From the NCBI GenBank assembly GCA_965227045.1, contig OZ245718.1, positions 3,348,001 through 3,412,000 on the forward strand: DNA of 64,000 bases. The letters are read 5' to 3'. The notes under the pieces are model-generated. The model worked only from the letters and a program-made list of their open reading frames with translations. It was not told the DNA's origin and did not search any database. Positions 18,267-26,358 of this stretch are shown here, one piece after another (position 1 is the stretch's first letter; the number at the start of each line of letters is the position of its first letter). This DNA is from UBA10649 sp965227045 (GTDB lineage Bacteria > Actinomycetota > Actinomycetes > S36-B12). The translations under genes were made by a program, and so were the position numbers.

Positions 18267-18860
18267 TCAGCTGTCCAGGATCGAGCGCAGCGCCGAGCCC
18301 GTGCCGAGCAGCAGCTGCTCGAGGGTCTGGGCGTCGCTCTCCAGCCACTGCTCGTACGCCGACAGCGCCAAGGCAAGAGCCACGTGACCCGCCAGCCGAG
18401 GAACCAGCGAGTCTGCCGGCACGGCAAGGCGCGCGGCCACATACGACGCGATCACCTCACGCCACTGCTCGTACCGCAGCGCGGAGTGCGCCTGCAGTGC
18501 CGGCGTGCGCAGGATGAGCGCCATCCGCTGGCGGTGCTGGGGGAGCGTGTCGGGGTCGAAGCGGTTGAAGTCCACGACCGCGCGGTTGATGGCCTCGAAC
18601 AGTGGCACGTCGGCAGGCGTCGACTCCAGGTTCAGCCGCAGGCCCTCCAGGCTCGCGTCGAACTGCCCCCACGGGATGTCGTTCTTGGAGGGGAAGTAGC
18701 GGAACAGCGTGCGGCGTCCGACCCCGAGCGCGGTGGCGATGTCATCGAGGGTGGTCTCATCGAAGCCCTGGGTCGCGAAGAGCTCGAACGAGACCGCTTC
18801 GATTTCGGCGTGGCTGGTCACCGGGGGACGTCCGGCTGCTGGCCGCTCTGCCGTGCTCAT
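18267..18860 (-). CDS. mftR: TetR-family regulator of the mycofactocin locus (MftR)
   Basis: A 197-residue TetR-type repressor. The N-terminal helix-turn-helix (about residues 18-65) is clear: FATQGFDETTLDDIATALGVGRRTLFRYFPSKNDI. The C-terminus is a helical ligand-binding domain. It is divergently placed from mftA and directly upstream of mftF, the usual position of MftR, which in mycobacteria represses the mft genes and responds to acyl-CoA. The divergent intergenic region (18861-18973) is the likely operator. Confidence 0.88.
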   Translation of the reverse strand: MSTAERPAAGRPPVTSHAEIEAVSFELFATQGFDETTLDDIATALGVGRRTLFRYFPSKNDIPWGQFDASLEGLRLNLESTPADVPLFEAINRAVVDFNRFDPDTLPQHRQRMALILRTPALQAHSALRYEQWREVIASYVAARLAVPADSLVPRLAGHVALALALSAYEQWLESDAQTLEQLLLGTGSALRSILDS

Positions 18861-18973
18861 GACCGGATGAACCTAGCAGGCATTCACACAGTATTAACAC
18901 GAATGTATTGCTTTTTGGCGCACGGTGCCATTACTGTCCGATCAGTTGCAATCCACTCATCGAAAGGATCGAC
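18861..18973. promoter_or_regulatory. Divergent mftR/mftA promoter region
   Basis: This 113-base spacer is noticeably more AT-rich than its surroundings and must hold promoters in both directions. A near direct repeat (ATTCACAC and ATTAACAC, 11 bases apart near 18880-18900) and a possible -35-like TTGCTT are visible, but I see no clean TetR palindrome. An AAAGGA ribosome-binding sequence ends shortly before the mftA ATG. Confidence 0.4.
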
Positions 18974-19069
18974 ATGAGCATCGAGGCACCCCAGACGGAA
19001 ACCCAGGACCTGCAGGTCGAGAACCTGATCGAGGACGTGTCGATCGACGGCATGTGCGGCGTCTACTAA
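18974..19069 (+). CDS. mftA: Mycofactocin precursor peptide MftA
   Basis: A 31-residue ribosomal peptide precursor. The last eight residues, IDGMCGVY, are the diagnostic mycofactocin core: MftC decarboxylates the C-terminal tyrosine and crosslinks it to the neighbouring valine, and MftE then releases the C-terminal VY unit. The acidic N-terminal leader (ETQDLQVENLIEDV) is the part bound by MftB. AAAGGA lies at a good distance before the ATG. It is the first gene of the plus-strand mft set. Confidence 0.95.
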   Translation: MSIEAPQTETQDLQVENLIEDVSIDGMCGVY

Positions 19070-19100
19070 GCCCAGCGAACAACCCACCGAAGTCATCAGC

Positions 19101-19382
19101 ATGACCATGCTCGACGAGCCCTGGCAGCTGTCTCCCCGCGTGGAGCTGCGCCCGGAGCCGTTCGGCGCGCTCGCCTACAACTTCAGCACCAGGCGCCTGA
19201 CCTTCCTCAAGCGTCCTGAGCTCGTCACCGTCGTCGCGGGCCTCGCCCAAGGAGCGGACGTTCGCGAGGCTCTTGAGGCAGCGGACGTGCCAAAAGAACA
19301 GTGGCCCTCGTACGTGAAGGCCCTCGAGTCGCTCGCAGAAGCGGGCACGATCCAACCTCGACCACTGGAGACTGCATCGTGA
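19101..19382 (+). CDS. mftB: Mycofactocin chaperone MftB
   Basis: A 93-residue protein with the RiPP-recognition-element (PqqD-like) fold: LSPRVELRPEPFGALAYN followed by TRRLTFLKRPELVTVV and a helical end. MftB binds the MftA leader and presents it to MftC. The C-terminus overlaps the mftC GTG start by four bases, consistent with coupled translation. An alternative ATG lies two codons downstream. Confidence 0.92.
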   Translation: MTMLDEPWQLSPRVELRPEPFGALAYNFSTRRLTFLKRPELVTVVAGLAQGADVREALEAADVPKEQWPSYVKALESLAEAGTIQPRPLETAS

Positions 19383-20644
19383 CCATCCTCGACGACCGCA
19401 TCACGACAACGAAGCCAGCAAAGCCCCCAGTCGTCCGTCCCACCGGCGGATCGCTGCTCGACCAGTTCGAGCTCGGCCTCAACGCGCCGATCTGCCTGAC
19501 CTGGGAGCTCACCTACGCGTGCAACCTCGCGTGCGTGCACTGCCTGTCATCCTCGGGCAAGCGCGATCCGCGCGAGCTCAGCACCGAGCAGGCCGAGGCC
19601 GTGATCGACGAACTGCAGCGCATGCAGGTCTTCTACATCAACATCGGCGGCGGCGAGCCCACCATCCGCCCCGACTTCTGGCACCTCCTCGAGTACGCCG
19701 TGGCCCACAACGTCGGCGTGAAGTTCTCGACGAACGGCGTGCGCATCACCCCCGAGCGCGCCAAGTTCCTCGCCTCTACGGACTACGTCGACGTGCAGAT
19801 CTCACTCGACGGTGCCACCGCTGAGGTCAACGACCGCGTGCGCGGCACCGGCTCCTACGACATGGCCATCCGCGCGCTGGAGAACCTCAAGGACGCCGGC
19901 TTCAAGGACGCGAAGATCTCGGTCGTCGTCACCCGCGAGAACGTCGGCCAGCTCGACGAGTTCAAGGCGCTCGCCGACAGCCACGGCGCCACCCTGCGCC
20001 TCACCCGTCTGCGCCCCTCGGGCCGCGGCGCGGACGTGTGGGATGACCTCCACCCCACCGCCGCCCAGCAGCGCGACCTCTACAACTGGCTGATGAAGGC
20101 GGGGGAGAACGTCCTCACCGGCGACTCCTTCTTCCACCTCGCCGGCTTCGGCGAGCCTTTGCCCGGCCTGAATCTCTGCGGCGCCGGACGAGTCGTGTGC
20201 CTCATCGATCCCATCGGCGACGTCTACGCGTGCCCCTTCGCCATCCACGACAACTTCCTCGCCGGCAACCTGCTCAACCCTGGCGGGTTCCAGGAGGTCT
20301 GGCAGAACTCCGAGCTGTTCGCCGACCTGCGCAGCCCGCAGACCTCCGGCGCCTGCACCAAGTGCCAGCACTTCGACTCCTGCCGCGGCGGCTGCATGGC
20401 TGCCAAGTTCTTCACCGGCCTGCCGCTCGACGGACCCGACCCCGAGTGCGTCCAGGGCTACAGCGAGGACGCCCTTCTGCAGGTCGGCCGCACCATCCCC
20501 GCCGCCAGCCAGGACCACTCCAAGTCCAGCAAGCGCAAGCAGGAGCCGGTGCTCATCCAGCTCGGCCAGCTCATGCCGGCCAAGCCCCCCGTGCACGGCT
20601 GCGCCGAGAGCCCGCTCGCGGGCTTCGACCCCAGCGTCATCTAA
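19379..20644 (+). CDS. mftC: Mycofactocin radical SAM maturase MftC
   Basis: A 421-residue radical SAM enzyme. The [4Fe-4S] site CxxxCxxC is C48, C52 and C55 in ACNLACVHC, followed by the INIGGGEPT motif for SAM binding. The C-terminal SPASM domain carries the expected cysteines (CGAGRVVC, VYACPF, CTKCQHFDSCRGGC). It oxidatively decarboxylates the MftA tyrosine and forms the C-C bond to valine. The start is the GTG at 19379, overlapping mftB. Confidence 0.95.
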   Translation: MTILDDRITTTKPAKPPVVRPTGGSLLDQFELGLNAPICLTWELTYACNLACVHCLSSSGKRDPRELSTEQAEAVIDELQRMQVFYINIGGGEPTIRPDFWHLLEYAVAHNVGVKFSTNGVRITPERAKFLASTDYVDVQISLDGATAEVNDRVRGTGSYDMAIRALENLKDAGFKDAKISVVVTRENVGQLDEFKALADSHGATLRLTRLRPSGRGADVWDDLHPTAAQQRDLYNWLMKAGENVLTGDSFFHLAGFGEPLPGLNLCGAGRVVCLIDPIGDVYACPFAIHDNFLAGNLLNPGGFQEVWQNSELFADLRSPQTSGACTKCQHFDSCRGGCMAAKFFTGLPLDGPDPECVQGYSEDALLQVGRTIPAASQDHSKSSKRKQEPVLIQLGQLMPAKPPVHGCAESPLAGFDPSVI

Positions 20645-20670
20645 CGACAGAGAAATCCAAGAGGTTCACC

Positions 20671-21852
20671 GTGGCAAACCCGTGGTTCGAGTCCGTCGCC
20701 GAGGCGCAGCGTCGCGCCAAGAAGCGGCTGCCCTCGTCGGTCTACAGCGCGCTGCTCGCCGGCAACGAGAAGGGCACCAGCTACAACGACAACATCACCG
20801 CGTTCTCCAAGATCGGCCTCGCCCCGCACGTCGCCGGCCTCCACGCGAACCGTGAACTCGCCACGACGTTCATGGGCCAGGACATCTCGTTCCCCGTCGT
20901 CACCTCGCCGACCGGAGTGCAGGCCGTCCACCCCGACGGTGAGGTTGCGATCGCACGAGCCACAAACGCCCGCGGCACGGCCATGGGCCTGGGCTGCTTC
21001 GGCAGCAAGCCGCTCGCCGAGGTGATTCAAGCTAACCCGCTGACCTTCTTCCAGATGTACTGGATGGGCACCCGCGACCAGATGCTCGAGCGCCTCGCCT
21101 ACGCCAAGGACCTCGGCGCCAAGGGCATCATCCTGACGCTCGACTGGTCCTTCTCGTACGGGCGCGACTGGGGCAGCCCGATCATCCCCGAGAAGATCGA
21201 CTTCAAGACCATGGTGCAGTTCGCCCCGCAGGTCATCGCCAAGCCCAAGTGGCTCGCCTCGTTCGCAAAGGGCGGCGGCATCCCCGACCTCGGCACCCCG
21301 AACCTCAAGAACGAGGCAGGGGAGACCCCCACCTTCTTCGGCGCCTACTACGAGTGGATGCAGACCCCGCCGTGCACCTGGGAGGACCTCGCCTGGCTTC
21401 GCTCGCAGTGGGACGGTCCCTTCATGCTCAAGGGCGTCTGCCGTGTCGACGATGCGAAGCGGACGGTCGACGCCGGCTTCTCGACACTCTCGGTCTCCAA
21501 CCACGGCGGCAACAACATCGACTCCACGCCGGCACCGATCCGCGTCCTCCCCAGCATCGTCGAGGCGGTCGGCAACGACATCGAGATCGTCCTCGACGGC
21601 GGCGTCCGACGCGGCAGCGACGTCGTCAAGGCAGTTGCCTTGGGAGCCAAGGCCGTCATGATCGGACGCCCCTACCTCTGGGCGCTCGCGGCCAACGGAC
21701 AGGCCGGCGTCGAGAACGTCCTCGATATCCTCCGCAGCGGCATCGACTCCACCGTCTACGCGCTGGGCCACAAGAGCATCCACGACCTCGGCCCCGCGGA
21801 CGTCATCGTCCAGGACGGATTCACCAGAACCCTCGGCGCAGGCAGCAAGTAG
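20671..21852 (+). CDS. mftD: Mycofactocin FMN dehydrogenase MftD
   Basis: A 393-residue FMN-dependent alpha-hydroxyacid dehydrogenase-type protein. Characteristic segments are FPVVTSPTGVQAVHPDGE, SVSNHGGNNID (active-site His and FMN contacts) and DGGVRRGSDVVKAVALGA with GRPYLWALA (phosphate binding). MftD converts the cyclised VY-derived intermediate to premycofactocin by oxidative deamination. The GTG at 20671 has an AAGAGG ribosome-binding sequence. It ends two bases before mftE. Confidence 0.94.
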   Translation: MANPWFESVAEAQRRAKKRLPSSVYSALLAGNEKGTSYNDNITAFSKIGLAPHVAGLHANRELATTFMGQDISFPVVTSPTGVQAVHPDGEVAIARATNARGTAMGLGCFGSKPLAEVIQANPLTFFQMYWMGTRDQMLERLAYAKDLGAKGIILTLDWSFSYGRDWGSPIIPEKIDFKTMVQFAPQVIAKPKWLASFAKGGGIPDLGTPNLKNEAGETPTFFGAYYEWMQTPPCTWEDLAWLRSQWDGPFMLKGVCRVDDAKRTVDAGFSTLSVSNHGGNNIDSTPAPIRVLPSIVEAVGNDIEIVLDGGVRRGSDVVKAVALGAKAVMIGRPYLWALAANGQAGVENVLDILRSGIDSTVYALGHKSIHDLGPADVIVQDGFTRTLGAGSK

Positions 21853-21854
21853 CG

Positions 21855-22589
21855 ATGGCAATACGACGGCTGGCCAGCATGACGTGGGACGACGTCCCAC
21901 CGAGGCCGCTCGTGCTCGTTCCCATCGGTTCGACGGAGCAGCACGGACCCCACCTGCCGTTCGAGACGGACACCCTCATCGCCACCGCAGCAGCTGAGCG
22001 GATCGCGGAAGCACTCAGCAGCGAGGAATCCAACGTCATCCTCGCCCCCGCCATCGCCTACGGCGCCAGCGGCGAGCACCAGGAGTTCCCCGGCACCATC
22101 TCGATCGGGCACGACGCACTGAGGATGCAGGTCGTCGAGCTCGTGCGATCGCTCTCCACCTGGGCCGGACGCATCGTGTTCGTCAACGGTCACGGCGGCA
22201 ACGTCAGCACGCTCGCGGATGCGATCACGCAGATGCGACACGAGCGGCACGACGTCGCCTGGCTGCCGTGCATCTTCGAGTCCGCGGGCGATGCCCACGC
22301 AGGATCGATCGAGACCTCGGTCATGCTCCACCTCGCGCCCGAGAAGGTGCGCATGAACAAGGCAGCACCCGGGCAGCTCGCCAGCCTCGAGGAGATTCTT
22401 CCTCTTCTCATGGCCAAGGGCGTGCGAGCCGCTTCGCCAACCGGGGTGCTCGGCGACCCGACCAACGCCAACGCTGAAGTCGGCCGACAGATGATGGAGC
22501 AGCTCGTCAAAGCCGCCGCAGATCTCATCACCGACGCAACCGTCGACGACCGTGGACGACTCAAAGCAACAGAACTCGCCACTCGATGA
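21855..22589 (+). CDS. mftE: Mycofactocin peptidase MftE (creatininase family)
   Basis: A 244-residue creatininase-fold metallopeptidase. Metal-binding motifs PIGSTEQHGPHLPFETD and NGHGGN are intact, with a further Glu in the segment SIETSVMLHL. MftE cleaves the modified MftA to release the C-terminal VY-derived unit. It begins two bases after mftD and overlaps the SDR start by four bases. Confidence 0.94.
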   Translation: MAIRRLASMTWDDVPPRPLVLVPIGSTEQHGPHLPFETDTLIATAAAERIAEALSSEESNVILAPAIAYGASGEHQEFPGTISIGHDALRMQVVELVRSLSTWAGRIVFVNGHGGNVSTLADAITQMRHERHDVAWLPCIFESAGDAHAGSIETSVMLHLAPEKVRMNKAAPGQLASLEEILPLLMAKGVRAASPTGVLGDPTNANAEVGRQMMEQLVKAAADLITDATVDDRGRLKATELATR

Positions 22590-23398
22590 CCACACAAGCG
22601 AGTCCACGAGTCGCCCTCGTGACTGGCGCAGCACGCGGCATCGGTCGCGCCACAGTCGACGCCCTCGTCCAGCAGGGCTACCGCGTCGTCGCCGTCGACT
22701 CGTGCGCCGGCAGGCGCAGCGATCGTGGCGACGGCGTCGACTACGCCCTCGCCACGCCAGACCAACTACTCAGCCTTAAAGCTGAATACCCCGACGCAGT
22801 CCGTACCCAGATCGTCGACGTCCGCGACGCTGACGCACTCGCACGCGCAGCGTCCCTAGCCGTCGACGAGTTCGGACGGCTCGACGCCGCGGTCGCTGCG
22901 GCCGCCGTCATCGTCGGTGGCGATCCGCTCTGGGAGACGCCCGAATCACACCTGCGCACCCTGCTCGACATCGACGTCGTCGGAGTGTGGAACACCGCAT
23001 CCGCAGCAGTGCCGCTGATGCTGAGCGGTCCCGATCCCCAAAACTGCCGCTTCGTCGCCATTGCATCCGCGGCCGGAGCGCGAGGCCTCTTCCACCTCGC
23101 CGCCTACAACGCTGCCAAGCACGCGGTCGTGGGCATCGTGAAGGGACTAGCCGCCGACCTCATCGGCACCGGAGTCACCGCCGTCGCGGTCTCTCCCGGA
23201 TCCACCGAGACCGAGATGCTCAGGGCCACTGCCGCCCTGTACGACCTCGCTCACATTGATGAGTTCGCGGCATCACAGCTCGTGCGCCGACTACTGCAGC
23301 CCGAGGAACTCGCAGCGACGATCGCCTTCTGCTGCTCGCGCGAAGGCGCTGTCCTCAACGGGTCGGTGGTCGACGCCTCCGGCGGCTTCACCGCGTGA
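22586..23398 (+). CDS. SDR-family oxidoreductase of the mycofactocin-associated type
   Basis: A 270-residue SDR with TGAARGIG, the catalytic Ser region (AIASAAGARG) and YNAAK. It carries an insertion after the second beta strand (DSCAGRRSDRGDGVDYA), a feature of SDRs that hold their nicotinamide cofactor and exchange electrons with mycofactocin. The stop/start overlap with mftE supports a role in the same system. No mftG-type GMC oxidoreductase is present in the window, so reoxidation of mycofactocinol must be encoded elsewhere. Confidence 0.85.
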   Translation: MTTQASPRVALVTGAARGIGRATVDALVQQGYRVVAVDSCAGRRSDRGDGVDYALATPDQLLSLKAEYPDAVRTQIVDVRDADALARAASLAVDEFGRLDAAVAAAAVIVGGDPLWETPESHLRTLLDIDVVGVWNTASAAVPLMLSGPDPQNCRFVAIASAAGARGLFHLAAYNAAKHAVVGIVKGLAADLIGTGVTAVAVSPGSTETEMLRATAALYDLAHIDEFAASQLVRRLLQPEELAATIAFCCSREGAVLNGSVVDASGGFTA

Positions 23399-24056
23399 TC
23401 GCCCACGGCATGCGGCGCCTCGACGGCGACGTCGTCTACGTCACCGGAGCAGGCATCGGCCTCGCTACCGCGATCCGCCTTCGTAGGAGGGAGCGACCGT
23501 CGTTCTGCTCGGACGAACCGAAGCGGACCTGCACGAAGCGAGGCGGGAGTGCGAGGGTTCTACCGAGGTAGTCGTGCAGGAGTTGTCCGAAGTCGCAGCG
23601 GTCGGCCAACTGATTCCACCAGCTCTGGCTGGTTCGGCAACCCGACAATCGTCGTCCACCTCGGCTGGGGAGACGGTCATCGGTTCGCTCGACTCGCTGA
23701 CCGAGGAGCAGTCGAATCGGCAGATCAATTCGAACCTCAAGTCGAATTATGTGTCAACCGCACTCTTTGGCCAGCAATGGTCGTGAGCGTCGTGCTGATC
23801 TCATCGCGAGCGTTCTTCGTGGGTTATCCGAAGAACGCTCCATACGTCGCGAGCAAAGGCGCCGTGCTCTTGATGACGAAGGCGATGGCCTTGGACGGTG
23901 CAGGCGACACACGGTATCCGCGTCAGCGCCCTCTGCCCCGGTCTGATTCTCACGCGGAACTAGCAGCAGTACTTCGATGAGCAGCCAAGTCCTGAGCTCG
24001 CGAGAGTGACCGCCGCAGCGGCTCCGCCAGTCGGGCGGCTACTCTCAGGTCTCTAG
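23399..24056 (+). pseudogene. Decayed SDR gene related to the one at 11531
   Basis: No open frame spans this stretch, but translated pieces in shifting frames follow an SDR in order: DVVYVTGAGIGLATAIRL (the glycine motif has lost residues), a VVLLGR strand, TIVVHLG, LWPAMVV, YPKNAPYVASKGAVLLMTKA with the catalytic YxxxK still readable, then RVSALCPGLILTRN, an in-frame stop, and QQYFDEQPSPELARVTAAAAPPVGR. The order and wording match the SDR at 11531-12286. At least two frame changes and one stop are needed, so it is not functional. It lies exactly between the mycofactocin locus and the low-G+C island. Confidence 0.75.
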
Positions 24057-24330
24057 CCGGGAGCGGCGAAACTCCCAATCCGCGGCTCGGCTAACCACAC
24101 AGCCAGAATGGTCTGGTGGCGCTGCACGCTCACGTTTCAGCTTGTTCGATCTACGGAGTACGCGGGGACACGTACGGCACACGGAGTCAGTCCTCTGTGG
24201 CAGTATCCGGTTCACACGGAGGGGGCCGCATGGCAAGCGCAAAGCATTGGCGGTGTGTTGGGCACTTTGGCCAATTGGAGTGTTCGTCCAGGGTTGCACC
24301 GGCGGGTGCCTCAGATCGGCCAGAGGCTTG

Positions 24331-26358
24331 ATGGCCATCACGGAGATCCCAGAAGTTGAGCCGTATTGGGCAGGATTGGCACGGCTGTGGGAGAGATCAA
24401 CGGGTGGTTCGGGAGTGGCGGAGGCGCCCTCAAACGATGCAGACCGATTCTGGCCTCAGGGCCCAAGCGCTCCCGCGGCGAGTGAACTGGTGGAGTGGCT
24501 CCTCAACTGTGTTGAGTCCGGGGATTCACCCTCAATGCTCTTTTTGGTCGGCGGTCCCGGTAACGGGAAGTCCGCACTTGCCATGAAGGTCAAGGGGCGG
24601 TTGTCTGCCATCGACTCAGTTACCACAGAGCTCGCTCAACGTACGTATGAGTACGCGTCCATGAACGGGCACAGGCTGGTCCTGGTCAATGACGCGACGA
24701 TTCCTCCTAACGGGGGACGGGCCAAGGATTCAGGACCGACGCCTCTGATCGACGAGATCGACGAGTCTCTCAAGTCTGGATCCCATTTGCTCGCGAACAT
24801 CAACAGAGGCATTCTGTTCGAGGAACTTGCCAGCAGATCTCAGGCGACCGAGCAGACCCCCGGCAGTCAGATCGCAGGGTGGCTGAGCGAGCGAGACAGG
24901 ATCGATCTGACCTCGAACTCGATGTCCGGTTCAAACTCAGCGTTTGTGAAATTCACGCAAACGGCCTCGCCCTCCGGTGAGGCGATCCGAGTCATCGCAG
25001 TGTATATGGACGTTTGTTCACTGTGCGAAGTGCGCCCGTCGGTCGAAGTTCGAGATGATGACGAATTTTCCTTGTCGATGACGGAGTACCAATTAACGCG
25101 ATTCAGCGAAAGACAAACGCTGGATGCTGCGGAGGTCCCGGCCCTAAGCCTCCTGGCGGAATTCGTTGCAGGACTCGACATCGACCGAGAAGACGTGCTC
25201 CTTTGCGATCCAATTGCTGCGAACCTCGAGTCGCTCAGGAGCGACGTTGTCCGCGGCTCAGTCGTGACAGCTATCAGAGCAGGGGAGCTCTCGTCCGGCA
25301 AGCGCTTGACATATAGGGAGTTGTGGGGCGCATATTGCCGGCTTGTCGTCGGCGATCTGCCTCAGAGGGACAGCGGCGGAGCTCCTTTGGAATGGTTGAC
25401 TGAACGTCAGCCGCCGAAGGACGGAACGGCTGATCGTTTTCGTTCGATCGCGACGCTCGCCTCACTGCGATTTCATCAGGCATTGTTTGGGGCCCGCCCG
25501 TTCGATGGACCAGATCCGGTCGCGCGTGCTGGCTCGGATCCAGTTCTGGCTATCACCAGGAGTAGCGATCCAGCAAAGGACGCGCGCCCTGGGAGTATCT
25601 CCGATGCGAGCGGAGGCTGGTCAGACGCGACAATCAACGCTTTCGGCTTTCGCACTGAAGGGGACTCCCCGCTTGAGACGCTGCTGGAGAGTTGCGATGA
25701 CGCGAATCCCTTCCGGCAGGCGGTGACCATCTTCGACCACCAGTTGGACTCTGCATTCGTTGCCGTAATGGACGACTCGAATTCAGACGAAAAAACGCGT
25801 CGGCGTATCGAATCGTGGTACGGAGAATATTTGCTGAGGCTTTACGGAACGGCAGTTGGTAGGCCTGCGTTTTTTCAGGAGTTGAGTTTGTGGTCCCACG
25901 CTTGGAAGCTTTCACCCGCAAACATTCCCGCCGAACTCAAGTCTGCTTTGAGAACGCTTCTCCAGCCCCGTCGTGCGCCGGAACAGTTCGATAGTTCTTT
26001 TGTACTACCGCTGTTTGATGCGCGAGCCGTCCCAGTGACTGGAAATCCGGAGGATCCTCGACTCGGTTTCGTGGCGCCTGACCTCTGGACTCTGCGAACT
26101 GCCCGGGATGGTGACGCTCTCGAGGTCAGACTAATGCAGGGCGATTCAGTCGTGGAGACCATCCAACTTGACTTTCCGATGATTCGGGAAGCCATGGCCT
26201 GCAGTGATGGATATCTCGGAATTACCGAGTATTCGCACAGCGCTTCACCTCGGTTGGAGAGGTTCAGAGCAAGCATGCTGCGACCTAGCTCAGAGGGTGG
26301 CTACGTGATCGTCGTAGGCCATGAAGAGTTTCAACTCACCGCGGAGAATTCCTCATGA
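24331..26358 (+). CDS. DptF-like P-loop ATPase, first gene of the putative restriction system
   Basis: A 675-residue ATPase. Walker A is GGPGNGKS (residues 74-81), and a probable Walker B-like strand is RLVLVNDAT at about 110, followed by SHLLANINRGILFEEL. The NDAT and INxGxL pattern after a short N-terminal helical stretch resembles DptF (DndF) of DNA-phosphorothioation-dependent restriction. A Cys pair, VCSLCE, lies near residue 225. The second half is unrecognised. I chose the ATG at 24331 with AGAGG just before it; an upstream TTG frame has a composition unlike the rest. The stop overlaps the next gene (ATGA). G+C and codon use differ visibly from the mft region. The DptF relation is inferred by motif, not by alignment. 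Confidence 0.7.
   Translation: MAITEIPEVEPYWAGLARLWERSTGGSGVAEAPSNDADRFWPQGPSAPAASELVEWLLNCVESGDSPSMLFLVGGPGNGKSALAMKVKGRLSAIDSVTTELAQRTYEYASMNGHRLVLVNDATIPPNGGRAKDSGPTPLIDEIDESLKSGSHLLANINRGILFEELASRSQATEQTPGSQIAGWLSERDRIDLTSNSMSGSNSAFVKFTQTASPSGEAIRVIAVYMDVCSLCEVRPSVEVRDDDEFSLSMTEYQLTRFSERQTLDAAEVPALSLLAEFVAGLDIDREDVLLCDPIAANLESLRSDVVRGSVVTAIRAGELSSGKRLTYRELWGAYCRLVVGDLPQRDSGGAPLEWLTERQPPKDGTADRFRSIATLASLRFHQALFGARPFDGPDPVARAGSDPVLAITRSSDPAKDARPGSISDASGGWSDATINAFGFRTEGDSPLETLLESCDDANPFRQAVTIFDHQLDSAFVAVMDDSNSDEKTRRRIESWYGEYLLRLYGTAVGRPAFFQELSLWSHAWKLSPANIPAELKSALRTLLQPRRAPEQFDSSFVLPLFDARAVPVTGNPEDPRLGFVAPDLWTLRTARDGDALEVRLMQGDSVVETIQLDFPMIREAMACSDGYLGITEYSHSASPRLERFRASMLRPSSEGGYVIVVGHEEFQLTAENSS

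Noticed and set aside
18861..18973. A defined MftR operator
   Set aside because: I could align only a weak, mismatched palindrome; the region is listed as a promoter without naming an operator.
23549..23980. Open frames of 60-143 codons between the mft SDR and the island as real genes
   Set aside because: They are pieces of the decayed SDR read in successive frames and lack starts with ribosome-binding sites.
24142..24330. Upstream extension of the DptF-like ATPase from a TTG at 24142
   Set aside because: The extra 63 residues are Arg/Cys/Gly-rich and unlike the rest of the protein, and the ATG at 24331 has its own AGAGG sequence.
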